From positions 1 to 33,363 of the forward strand of contig JAGNUG010000033.1 in assembly GCA_017987115.1 (NCBI GenBank): a DNA stretch of 33,363 nt. Direction: 5' to 3'. The notes below the pieces were generated by a model. The model was not told the origin of the DNA and searched no databases. It saw only the letters and a list, made by a program, of their open reading frames with translations. This document shows, piece by piece, positions 1 through 9,010 of this stretch; within the stretch, counting starts at the first letter, position 1; each line of letters starts with the position of its first letter. The position numbers and the translations under genes are program-made. Source of the DNA: Flavobacteriales bacterium (GTDB lineage: Bacteria; Bacteroidota; Bacteroidia; Flavobacteriales_F; PHOS-HE28).

Positions 1-2123
1 GTATTCGGTAATGCAGTTCCACCAAGCACTCCAAGACAATCATTCATTAAGCCCAGGCAGCTACAATTTGCTTGAACGATATCTCCAACAGTATTAGGGT
101 TGTTATCATCACAGGCGCTACCTGGTTCAGGATTATTACAACCACAGTTCCCTGGGCTCGTCTTATTCGGATCCGCTGGGCAACCATCGGATAGATCACA
201 GGTTCCGTCTCCATCACCATCAGGCAAAGGCGTGAATACGCAAACACCATCAGCACAACCATCCGCAGTACATGGATCGCCGTCTGAACAGGGCAACGGT
301 GACCCTATGCATTGACATGTCGAATTGAACGTATCATTGATCGTACAGCCATTGTTATCGTTGCACGGAGTTCCAGGTCCTGCTGGTCCATTCACCACAC
401 CCATGCAATCCGTGATCACGCCCGTCACATTCGTAACCCCGAATGCTCCTTGGCTCAAGTTGTAATAACTCCCGCTATGTCCTACCTGTAGTTTCAAGGC
501 ACGCACCATGTAACGAACAGATCCGGTCACACCACTTACGTTATCCGCGAATGTGGTCCCGGGCACAGCAGTAGTTGTGCGGCGCTCCCAAGACTGTGCA
601 TTGCCAACCTTCCTATAAACGTGATATCCAAGTACGGTCTCGTTGGACGCATTCCATGACAAATTCACTGTTGAACCACTGACCAGAGGTGAAACATCGC
701 TCGGTGGTGCAACAATGTGCATCCGCAACGTTGGGTCACCCATAAGTGCAATGTGGATCCGACCAGCTTGCCAATTGGCAGGTTCGTAATGTCCGTCACC
801 ATTATTCTGGCTGAGCACAGTACCATAACCTATGGGTTCTCCCATACCCATATGCTGTATATACCAATTCGGATAACCCGCCCAGAAATTCGTAAGCGTA
901 TTTCCGGAGGCTAATGCGCAACGCAGGAAATTATCGGTGTTATCCCAATCGCCGAAATAGGACCCAAATAATATGGTGAACACGGTTTGAACATTATTGA
1001 TGGAAAAATCGGACGAGCTGCCCACACCATTTGCACCTGAGAACCACCCACCACCGCAACCATAGCTAAAGAGGTAGCTCTGGTTGGACAATGTGCCGAA
1101 ATAATCCAGATCCTGTACATTATCAGGATGTACCAACGGTCCAAAACCTCTCCAACCGTTCTGGGAAAAAGCATCGGAATATCCATCAAAATGGTCATCC
1201 ACGAGACCACGTTCATTGGCAGTGAAGACCTTACGTTTCCAATTGCTCAATTTGGTCAGATAGTTTCCCAACAAGGTTGTCTCTGATGCGCTGAACGTCG
1301 GTAGGTCGTACATATCCACCCTTCCGACAGCCAATTCCACATCACTGGGTATCGACGTTTGATCAAACTTACCGTCTCCGATCACATTATGATTGCGTGG
1401 CCAAGAAGCACCAGCACTGCCAACCGTATTGTCCGTCCAGGTACCGTTGATATCTCCGTAATAAACATCCGCCGGCCATGCACCGAAATGGTCACCATGC
1501 CCATCTGGAGCCAAATTACCGGAGTATGGTACCGGAACGTGACCAACAATGAACACCGCCTTGACATTGGCGGGATCGGAATTATAATCCGCAACCACCA
1601 ATGCTTTAACGGAAGGTACAGGTAAGGCCCGGCTCACATCATGACGGATCACCGTCCAGCCATCTCCTTCAAGATCACTTTGCAATTGATTCAACTGGGA
1701 AGTAAGAGCGGAAGAATAGAAATCATCTACCAATAAGATCAGCTTACCACGTGCTTCGACCATTGGTAATTCAATACCACTATTGGTATACCCGTATCCA
1801 TTACCAAGATTCGATGTACTTCGAATGACCTTGTATTCGTAGGAAACGCCTAACTGTGCGGTGTTATCAACGTAGCTTAAGCTTCCTGCATCCAAGTTAG
1901 CCAGTGACGAACCCCATGAACTCCCGCCTTTCAGTTTACGATAGATCTGAAAACCGGTCGTGTTGTTATGCGCCTTCCAATTGAGGGTAATTCGCGCCGG
2001 TGAAGCTTGGACCGTTACCCACATTTGAACGGAACGATCATGACCCAACGTTTGGGCAACACTTGTTCTGGTCAAACACAGACCGACCAGGAAAAGGAGA
2101 GCTAATCGAATTAAGGCTGGCAT
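1..2123 (-). CDS. Secreted FN3 / C25-like (gingipain-fold) surface protein, C-terminus beyond window
   Basis: An open frame runs without a stop from an ATG at 2123 to the left edge (707 codons), so the protein is partial. Residues 1-24 form a signal peptide (hydrophobic LALLFLVGLCL, ending SVAQ). An FN3-like domain follows (about 30-110, with TGFQIYRKL). The middle (about 125-465) resembles the caspase-like fold of C25 peptidases: GKLILLVDDFYSS, AVFIVGHVPVPYSG, PADVYYGDINGTW, then FSYGCGGGWFSG and LFGSYFGDWD. The usual GHG histidine is replaced by GCGGG (Cys356), and no catalytic cysteine is evident near FGSYFGDWD, so peptidase activity is doubtful. A second FN3 (about 470-555, GYHVYRKVG) precedes a Cys/Asp-rich tail (from about 575) with thrombospondin-type-3-like DGDGDGTCD and repeated Cys-x-Cys units. 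A T9SS sorting domain would be expected further on but is outside the window. Fold assignment is inference from motifs. Confidence 0.8.
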   Translation of the reverse strand, partial: MPALIRLALLFLVGLCLTRTSVAQTLGHDRSVQMWVTVQASPARITLNWKAHNNTTGFQIYRKLKGGSSWGSSLANLDAGSLSYVDNTAQLGVSYEYKVIRSTSNLGNGYGYTNSGIELPMVEARGKLILLVDDFYSSALTSQLNQLQSDLEGDGWTVIRHDVSRALPVPSVKALVVADYNSDPANVKAVFIVGHVPVPYSGNLAPDGHGDHFGAWPADVYYGDINGTWTDNTVGSAGASWPRNHNVIGDGKFDQTSIPSDVELAVGRVDMYDLPTFSASETTLLGNYLTKLSNWKRKVFTANERGLVDDHFDGYSDAFSQNGWRGFGPLVHPDNVQDLDYFGTLSNQSYLFSYGCGGGWFSGANGVGSSSDFSINNVQTVFTILFGSYFGDWDNTDNFLRCALASGNTLTNFWAGYPNWYIQHMGMGEPIGYGTVLSQNNGDGHYEPANWQAGRIHIALMGDPTLRMHIVAPPSDVSPLVSGSTVNLSWNASNETVLGYHVYRKVGNAQSWERRTTTAVPGTTFADNVSGVTGSVRYMVRALKLQVGHSGSYYNLSQGAFGVTNVTGVITDCMGVVNGPAGPGTPCNDNNGCTINDTFNSTCQCIGSPLPCSDGDPCTADGCADGVCVFTPLPDGDGDGTCDLSDGCPADPNKTSPGNCGCNNPEPGSACDDNNPNTVGDIVQANCSCLGLMNDCLGVLGGTALPN

Positions 2124-2521
2124 GAAAGGGCGGCAAAGATAGAAAGAAGCTCCGTTAACCCAGGAACTTATGAACAGGTAGTCGTCAGTCAATAACGGGC
2201 CTTCGGACACGTTTGGTAAATGCGGCTCATGAAGCAGCCGAGCGTATTCTCCGTCAATCAAACCCGATGAACATCAGTTTTTGACCGACGAACAACAATT
2301 ATCTTTCGACAAATACTCGGACCAGTGCGAAAAGAGATCACTATTGCTTCGTATCTTGTCATCCAGTTCAAAGTCAGTGTTGGAACTCTTGGATCCGTCT
2401 TTTCGTATGAATGTTAATAAGCGAAGAACATTGTATGCTCAAACTGTGGTCCGAACAATGAAAACCCTTGACCATCAGCGAGATAATTGTGTACTCTCCA
2501 CACATACCACCAGCAATCACT
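2124..2521. other. Intergenic region between divergent surface-protein and megasynthase genes
   Basis: This 398-base gap holds the minus-strand -7 box at 2134-2141. I see no convincing protein in it: a plus-strand reading frame at 2281-2556 starts with TTG, has no recognisable motif and runs into the megasynthase. Possible but weak plus-strand -7 boxes are TATCTTTC at 2300-2307 (TTG 16 bases upstream) and TAATTGTG at 2484-2491. The second would place transcription start near 2497, just before the ATG at 2522. No clear terminator, tRNA or repeat is visible. Confidence 0.4.
2134..2141 (-). promoter_or_regulatory. Bacteroidota -7 box for the secreted FN3/C25-like gene
   Basis: On the minus strand this reads TATCTTTG, a perfect match to the Bacteroidota TAnnTTTG element. 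It ends 10 bases before the ATG at 2123, so the message would have almost no leader. The -33 element is weak (CTG about 19 bases upstream instead of TTG). Confidence 0.5.
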
Positions 2522-5500
2522 ATGACCGACCGCGCGAATTTGCTCGAGCTATTTGACAAGAATGTCACAAAAGACCCTGAAGCCGTAGCATTAATTGACG
2601 GAACAGCAAACCTGAGTTACGCCACCCTGGACGATCGATCACGTCGATTAGCCACACTTTTGGCAAGATCCGGAGCTGGACCAGATAAAACCGTTGCCAT
2701 CTGCTTGGACCGCTCCGCTGAGCTTGTAATCAGCGTGTTAGCAATCCTCCGAAGCGGAGCTGCATACGTACCGATCGACCCCAACTATCCTGTGGACCGC
2801 ATTTCCATTATGATGGAAGATGCTAAGCCTCCCGTAGTGATCACGGACCGGGCTCACCAGAACCAGTTCAGCAGCGCTGACGTGAGGGTGTTATTGATCG
2901 ATGACCTCAACCTGGATACCTCTGTAGTTTTCACGGGCCCCTCGCCAGCGACACCAAACTCCCTGTGTTATGTTCTCTTCACATCAGGTAGTACGGGTCG
3001 GCCAAAAGGAGTGGCCATGCATCATGCACCACTGATCAATTTGATCGAATGGCAAGTGCGCACTTCAGTGTTGAAGGAAGGGGCTAAAACCCTGCAATTC
3101 GCTCCGATCAGTTTCGACGTTAGTTTTCAAGAACTCTTTACCACGTTTGCACAGGGCGGCACCTTGGTATTGATCACCGACGAAGATCGACTGAATTCTT
3201 CCCAACTCTTGCGCAAGATCATTGCGCAAGGGATCAATCGGATCATTGTTCCTTTCGTAGCCCTTCAGTATTTGGCTGAAGCTGTGCAACGTACCGGCGA
3301 AATTCCACATTCATTGCGCGAGGTGTTCACAAGCGGGGAACAACTGAAGATCACACCCGCCATTGCCGACCTTTTCAAGCATCTGCCAGGTTGTCGATTC
3401 TGCAATCAATACGGACCAACTGAAGGGCACGTCGTCAGCGAATTGGAATTGAAGGGAGACCCTTCATTCTGGCCAGACCTGCCGAACATTGGTACAGCGA
3501 TCGACAATGTAAAATTGTTGATCCTTGATGAAAAGATGACGCCTGTTGCGAAAGGCGATGAGGGCGAACTCTATCTTGGCGGGGCTTGTGTTGCTACGGG
3601 CTATATTGGGCGTGATGAACTCACTGCTGAACGTTTCTTGAATGACCCGTTCACGGACGGTGGACGCCTTTATAGAACTGGCGACCGTGCAGTTGAACTC
3701 CCGGATGGAAACATTGATTTCAAGGGGCGTATCGACGGACAAGTGAAAGTTCGTGGATATCGGATCGAGCTTGGCGAAGTTGAAATTGCTCTGGAGAAAC
3801 ATAGCGATATCGAACAAGCCGTTGCAACAGTGCGCGAAGACACACCTGGTCTAAAAAGATTGGTCGGCTACTTTGTTGCGGAAAAGCCGATCTCAACGAA
3901 TGATCTGCGAAAACATTTAGGTGCATTAGTGCCGGACTACATGGTACCTTCTGCGTTCGTCCCGGTAAAGGAAATGCCACGTACACCGAGTGGCAAGATC
4001 GATCGCAAAGCATTACCGATACCGGATATTAAACGCCCCGACCTTGACGTAGCCTATGCGCGACCTGCTTCACAGTTACAAGAAGCCATTGCGGCTGTTT
4101 GGGCTTCACTTCTGGGAGTGGACAAGGTTGGTATCAACGACAATTTCTTTGATCTTGGTGGCAATTCATTGTTGAGCATTCAATGCGTTGCCCAGCTGGA
4201 AAGCCGCGGATTGGCATTGCCGATAGTCAAGCTATACCAACATCCTACGGTGAAGGCCTGCGCTGAGTATCTTGAAGGCGGAAGTACTGGTATGTCGCCT
4301 TCTGAAATGGCACGTGCACGGCAAAGATCCAACGACAATGATCGTCGGAGTGAGATCGCCATCGTAGGGATGTACGGGCGATTCCCTGGGGCGCCTAATG
4401 TTGAGGAATTGTGGAAGAACCTCATCGAAAAAAAGAATAGCATCACGACATGGAGTAAGGAAGAACTTGATCCCAGTGTTTCTGAAGAACTGCGGAATGA
4501 CCCGGACTATGTGCGTGCGCGGGGCGTGATCAGCGATGCGGATAAATTCGATGCTGGATTCTTCGGTGTAAATCCTCGTGTAGCTGCCCTAATGGATCCA
4601 CAGCAACGTGTATTCATGGAAGCCGCATGGTCGGCCTTGGAAGATGCAGCTTATGATCCCGCTCAATTTGAAGGTCTGATCGGAGTGTATGCCGGAATGG
4701 GCAACAATACCTATTTCACCAAGAACGTTATCGGGCACCCTGAGTTGATCGAACAAGTTGGCGATTTCCAGGTGATGACCGGGAATGAGAAGGATTATAT
4801 CGCAACCCGATTGGCCTTCGAATTCGATCTACGTGGACCTGCCTTAAGCATACATACCGCGTGTAGTACTTCGTTGGTCGCGATCACGCAGGCAACACGC
4901 GCATTGCGCGATGGCGAATGCGATATGGCGCTAGCCGGTGGAGTTGCGATCACGGTACCGATCAACAGCGGCATTCTCTACAACGAAGGCGGTATGTATA
5001 GCCCGGATGGTAGCACACGCACCTTCGATGCCAAAGGCAAAGGAACCAGCTTCAGTGATGGCGTTGGTGTCATTGTACTCAAACGATTGGATGATGCGAT
5101 CCGCGACAATGATCATATTTATGCAACGGTAAAAGGTAGCGCCTTGAACAATGATGGCAGCGATAAGGCCAGCTTCACGGCACCCAGTGTTCGCGGTCAG
5201 GCCGAAGTGATCGCAATGGCGCATGCAGATGCAAATGTGCAACCCAGCGAGGTCACATACGTGGAAACCCATGGCACAGCCACGCCGTTGGGTGACCCCA
5301 TTGAAGTTGAAGCATTGACTTTAGCTTTCCGAACAGACGATGCATCGCCAAGTTCCAATGATCCACATTGGTGCGCGATCGGTTCCGTAAAAAGTAATAT
5401 TGGACACCTTACCGCAGCTGCTGGTGCGGCCGGGGTCATGAAGACCGCCTTGGCACTGAAGAATGGGCTGATCCCATCGAATTACGGATTTGAGACCCCC

Positions 5501-8500
5501 AATCCGTCGATCGACTTTGAAAATAGTCCATTCCGAGTTGCAGAAGAGAATATTCAATGGCCGCGTACTTCGAAACCCCGTGTTGCTGGCGTTTCCTCAT
5601 TTGGCGTTGGAGGCACCAATGCCCACGTGATCCTCGGTGAAGGCCCCGCTCCAAAAGCATCAAGTAATTCGCGCGGCAAACAGCTGTTCCAACTCAGTGC
5701 AAAGACCAAGGTGAGCTTGGATGCGATGACGGAGAACCTCCGTGCTTGGCTGGAAATGCATCCTGAAGCCTCATTGGCTGATGCCGCATACACCTTGCAA
5801 GTTGGTCGTAGATCATTCAAATATCGCCGCTTGATCGTTGGAGGAACGCACCAAGAGGTCATTGATGCCATTGTAAATAAGGACACGAATGTGATGGGAA
5901 CCCGTGAGCTTCATGAAGTGGCTCCAGGTGTGGTTTTCATGTTCCCTGGACAAGGTTCCCAATATGTGAACATGGGGCGTGATCTACACACCAGTGAACC
6001 TGTTTTTGCGCAGCATTTCGATGAATGCATTGGCCTATTCAATAGTGCACTCGAAGTGGATCTGAAAGCGATCATGTTCCCGGCCGCAGGTAATGAGGAA
6101 GAAGCAGGGGAACAATTGAAGCAGACCATATACACGCAAGCATCGCTATTTACCATGCATTACAGCTTAGCTAAGCTTTGGATGCATTGGGGCATTGTTC
6201 CAGAGGCTATGATCGGCCATAGCATTGGCGAATTCGCTGCAGCCTGTCTGGCCGGTGTATTCTCGTTGAAGGACGCTGTGACGCTTGTTGCGAACCGTGG
6301 TCGAATGATGCAGGGGCTCCCGAGTGGATCCATGTTGAGCGTTCGCGCGGCGGAAGAGGACGTAGAAGGTCGCTTACCCGCTGGTTGCAGCATCGCTGCA
6401 AATAATGGTCCTCAATTGTGTGTCGCAAGCGGACCAAAAGAAGCCATTGCCATTTTGCAAGCTGAACTCGAAAAAGACGAGATCAATTGCAAGTTGCTCA
6501 TGACCAGCCATGCATTCCATAGCCCCATGATGGATCCGATGGTGGTTCCATATGAGCGTGTTGTGGATGACATAGTTCTGAACGCACCTCGCATCCCGAT
6601 CATCAGTACCGTTACAGCGGATTGGCTGAAGGATGAAGAAGCCATGTCAAGCGAATACTGGAGCGGACATGTGCGCGCTACGGTACGTTTTGCACAAGCC
6701 GTTAAATTCGGTTGGGAACAAGGTGATCGTGTAATGTTGGAAGTTGGTCCGCGTACCACCGCCAGCACGCTTGCTCGCCAACAAAGTGCAGACCCCAAGC
6801 GCCAAGTTGCCGTTTCTTCGTTAAGCGCCGACGTGGGTAACGGTGCTGAATTGGCTTTGTTACTTAAGGCCGTTGGAGGGCTATGGCAAAGTGGTATCGA
6901 GATAGATCGCAAGAAGTTCTACCAACGCGAAGTGCGGCACCGTATTTCCATGCCGACATATGCATTCGAACGCGTACGCCACTGGGTTGACCCGGTAGCT
7001 ATGGTCGCCACTGGTGGGCATGCCATTGCTTCAACGACCATCGAAGCACCGGTTGCGAATTCTGGAGATGCGAACCTTTCACCCAAAGAGAGTTTGATCG
7101 AGCAGATCAAAGCGTTGTTGGAGGACAGCTCCGGTCTGGAATTGGCGGAAGCCAGCCCTGAAGAGACGTTCTTGGAAATGGGTTTGGACTCATTATTCCT
7201 TACTCAAGTAGCGACATCCTTAAGCCGCAAATTCGGAGTCAAGATCTCTTTCCGACAATTGAACGAGGAGTTGCCGAATTTGGACAAACTAGCAGACCAT
7301 TTATTGCCGCACATCGGTAGTGCAGATGCAAAAACCAGTATTCCTGCCGCCACTGGTCCTACGGTCCCGGAAACAGGAACGAACGCCTTCGATGATGCAC
7401 CTGAACTGAAAAAAGTATTCGGCGCACAAGCTCGGATCATTAAGGAAAAAGTGGATGACTTCTCGCCTGAACAAAGGGCCTGGTACAATGACTTCGTAAA
7501 GCGCTATGTTGCGAGAACAGCGAAGAGCAAGGCATTTACTCAAGAGAATCGGTTGCCAATGGCCGACCCACGCGTTGTGACCGGTTTCAAACCGCAAACG
7601 AAAGAACTCGTTTATCAAGTCGTTGTTGACCGCAGTGAAGGTTGCCACCTATGGGATCTTGATGGAAACGAGTACGTTGATATTCTCAGCGGATTCGGTT
7701 CTTCCATGTTCGGCTACATGCCCGAGTTCATTAAGAAAGAATGCCACAAGCAGTTGGATGCGGGTATCGAGATCGGTCCTATGCACCCGCTCGCGGCTGA
7801 CGTGAGCAAGCTCTTGTGCGAGCTTACCGGTGGTGAGCGCGCTGCTGTTTGCAATACTGGTTCCGAAGCGGTCCTCGGTGCAATGCGGATGGCGCGCACA
7901 GTAACTGGTAGAAATTTGATCATTGCATTCGCAGGTTCATACCATGGTATTAATGACGAAGTGATCATTCGCGGAAGCAAGAGTAAAAAGAGCTATCCCG
8001 GCGCACCCGGTATTTTGCCGGAGGCCGTGCATAACATGCTGATCCTTGATTACGGCACGCCCGAAAGTCTGGAGATCATCAAACAACGTTGCCATGAGGC
8101 CGCGGCAGTTCTGGTAGAACCTGTTCAAAGCCGCCGTATGGAATTCCGACCAGTGGACTTCCTACGCGAAGTGCGCGCTATCACGAAGCAACATGATACC
8201 GCTTTGATCTTCGACGAAGTGATAACCGGTTTCCGAATGCACCCGAATGGTGCGCAAGCGTTATTCGGTATCAAAGCGGATATCGGGACCTACGGTAAAG
8301 TGATCGGTGGCGGTCTTCCTATTGGAGCAATGATCGGGTCCAGTAAATGGATGGATGCTCTGGATGGTGGCTATTGGCAGTTCGGCGATGACAGCGTGCC
8401 ACCTTCCGGTGTCACCTACTTCGCTGGAACATTCGTACGACACCCATTGACCATGGCCGCTGCAAAGGCCGCGCTGGTACACATGAAGGATGAGGGTCCC

Positions 8501-8998
8501 GCATTGCAGGAACGACTGAACACCATGACCGAAAATATGGTGGAGCGCGTCAATGCCCTATTCGATCAGTATCAACTCCCCTACCGTTGGGTAAATTTCG
8601 GAAGTGCGTTCAAAACGAAGTACGATGAAAGTGTGAATTACACGGAACTCTTCTTCCTACTGATGCGCTACCATGGGGTACATGTCCTTGACTTCCCGCA
8701 TTTCCTTACTACTGCGCATACCGAAGCAGATGTCGAATTTATAATCTCAACGGTTGAAAAAGTATGTATTGAACTGCGCGCATCGGGCTTCATGCCGGAA
8801 CAGACCTATCCGATCCAAGTGATCAACAACTCCTTGAACGGTCATGCTCGGAAAATGAGTGAACGCGTTCTTGAAGCTTCCGACGCACCGATCGCAGGTG
8901 CACGATTAGGGCGAACACCCAAAGGTGATGCTGCATGGTTCCTACCGGATCCAGAACGTGATGGAAAGTATATCATGGTTGAATTGGCTGACAATTGA
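2522..8998 (+). CDS. Hybrid NRPS-PKS-aminotransferase megasynthase (A-PCP-KS-AT-ACP-AmT)
   Basis: A 2158-residue multidomain enzyme that should load an amino acid, extend it with malonate and transaminate the beta-keto group. Order: adenylation domain (about 1-500; FTSGSTGRPKG at 153, NQYGPTEG at 295, Lys492 in PSGKIDRKAL); PCP with Ser549 (LGGNSLL); ketosynthase (about 611-1040) with Cys781 (TACSTSL), His917 (HGTATPLGDP) and His962 (NIGHL); acyltransferase with Ser1234 (GHSIGE) and a malonyl-type HAFH at 1330-1333; ACP with Ser1557 (MGLDSL); class III PLP aminotransferase (about 1650-2080) with FDEVITGFR and Lys1926 (TYGKVIGGG). There is no KR, DH, ER or C domain. The adenylation pocket reads D199 V200 Q203 I242 F269 S271 Q296 V304 V305 K492; the Asp indicates an alpha-amino acid, and the pattern is closest to Pro/pipecolate-type codes, though not identical. 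An in-frame TTG at 2468 is possible, but the ATG at 2522 begins the conserved sequence. Architecture resembles the mycosubtilin/iturin aminotransferase-PKS group. Confidence 0.95.
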   Translation: MTDRANLLELFDKNVTKDPEAVALIDGTANLSYATLDDRSRRLATLLARSGAGPDKTVAICLDRSAELVISVLAILRSGAAYVPIDPNYPVDRISIMMEDAKPPVVITDRAHQNQFSSADVRVLLIDDLNLDTSVVFTGPSPATPNSLCYVLFTSGSTGRPKGVAMHHAPLINLIEWQVRTSVLKEGAKTLQFAPISFDVSFQELFTTFAQGGTLVLITDEDRLNSSQLLRKIIAQGINRIIVPFVALQYLAEAVQRTGEIPHSLREVFTSGEQLKITPAIADLFKHLPGCRFCNQYGPTEGHVVSELELKGDPSFWPDLPNIGTAIDNVKLLILDEKMTPVAKGDEGELYLGGACVATGYIGRDELTAERFLNDPFTDGGRLYRTGDRAVELPDGNIDFKGRIDGQVKVRGYRIELGEVEIALEKHSDIEQAVATVREDTPGLKRLVGYFVAEKPISTNDLRKHLGALVPDYMVPSAFVPVKEMPRTPSGKIDRKALPIPDIKRPDLDVAYARPASQLQEAIAAVWASLLGVDKVGINDNFFDLGGNSLLSIQCVAQLESRGLALPIVKLYQHPTVKACAEYLEGGSTGMSPSEMARARQRSNDNDRRSEIAIVGMYGRFPGAPNVEELWKNLIEKKNSITTWSKEELDPSVSEELRNDPDYVRARGVISDADKFDAGFFGVNPRVAALMDPQQRVFMEAAWSALEDAAYDPAQFEGLIGVYAGMGNNTYFTKNVIGHPELIEQVGDFQVMTGNEKDYIATRLAFEFDLRGPALSIHTACSTSLVAITQATRALRDGECDMALAGGVAITVPINSGILYNEGGMYSPDGSTRTFDAKGKGTSFSDGVGVIVLKRLDDAIRDNDHIYATVKGSALNNDGSDKASFTAPSVRGQAEVIAMAHADANVQPSEVTYVETHGTATPLGDPIEVEALTLAFRTDDASPSSNDPHWCAIGSVKSNIGHLTAAAGAAGVMKTALALKNGLIPSNYGFETPNPSIDFENSPFRVAEENIQWPRTSKPRVAGVSSFGVGGTNAHVILGEGPAPKASSNSRGKQLFQLSAKTKVSLDAMTENLRAWLEMHPEASLADAAYTLQVGRRSFKYRRLIVGGTHQEVIDAIVNKDTNVMGTRELHEVAPGVVFMFPGQGSQYVNMGRDLHTSEPVFAQHFDECIGLFNSALEVDLKAIMFPAAGNEEEAGEQLKQTIYTQASLFTMHYSLAKLWMHWGIVPEAMIGHSIGEFAAACLAGVFSLKDAVTLVANRGRMMQGLPSGSMLSVRAAEEDVEGRLPAGCSIAANNGPQLCVASGPKEAIAILQAELEKDEINCKLLMTSHAFHSPMMDPMVVPYERVVDDIVLNAPRIPIISTVTADWLKDEEAMSSEYWSGHVRATVRFAQAVKFGWEQGDRVMLEVGPRTTASTLARQQSADPKRQVAVSSLSADVGNGAELALLLKAVGGLWQSGIEIDRKKFYQREVRHRISMPTYAFERVRHWVDPVAMVATGGHAIASTTIEAPVANSGDANLSPKESLIEQIKALLEDSSGLELAEASPEETFLEMGLDSLFLTQVATSLSRKFGVKISFRQLNEELPNLDKLADHLLPHIGSADAKTSIPAATGPTVPETGTNAFDDAPELKKVFGAQARIIKEKVDDFSPEQRAWYNDFVKRYVARTAKSKAFTQENRLPMADPRVVTGFKPQTKELVYQVVVDRSEGCHLWDLDGNEYVDILSGFGSSMFGYMPEFIKKECHKQLDAGIEIGPMHPLAADVSKLLCELTGGERAAVCNTGSEAVLGAMRMARTVTGRNLIIAFAGSYHGINDEVIIRGSKSKKSYPGAPGILPEAVHNMLILDYGTPESLEIIKQRCHEAAAVLVEPVQSRRMEFRPVDFLREVRAITKQHDTALIFDEVITGFRMHPNGAQALFGIKADIGTYGKVIGGGLPIGAMIGSSKWMDALDGGYWQFGDDSVPPSGVTYFAGTFVRHPLTMAAAKAALVHMKDEGPALQERLNTMTENMVERVNALFDQYQLPYRWVNFGSAFKTKYDESVNYTELFFLLMRYHGVHVLDFPHFLTTAHTEADVEFIISTVEKVCIELRASGFMPEQTYPIQVINNSLNGHARKMSERVLEASDAPIAGARLGRTPKGDAAWFLPDPERDGKYIMVELADN

Positions 8999-9010
8999 AA
9001 GTGAGGCAAC

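Noticed and set aside
2468-2521. Earlier TTG start for the first megasynthase
   Set aside because: It adds 18 residues unlike the usual A-domain start; the ATG at 2522 begins the conserved sequence and there is no ribosome site favouring 2468.
2281-2556. A 91-residue plus-strand reading frame before the megasynthase
   Set aside because: It starts with TTG, has no recognisable motif and overlaps the conserved start of the first A domain in another frame.
6412-6912. Long minus-strand frame of 166 codons inside the acyltransferase region
   Set aside because: It lies wholly opposite the AT domain, which has clear catalytic motifs; the frame has no protein features.
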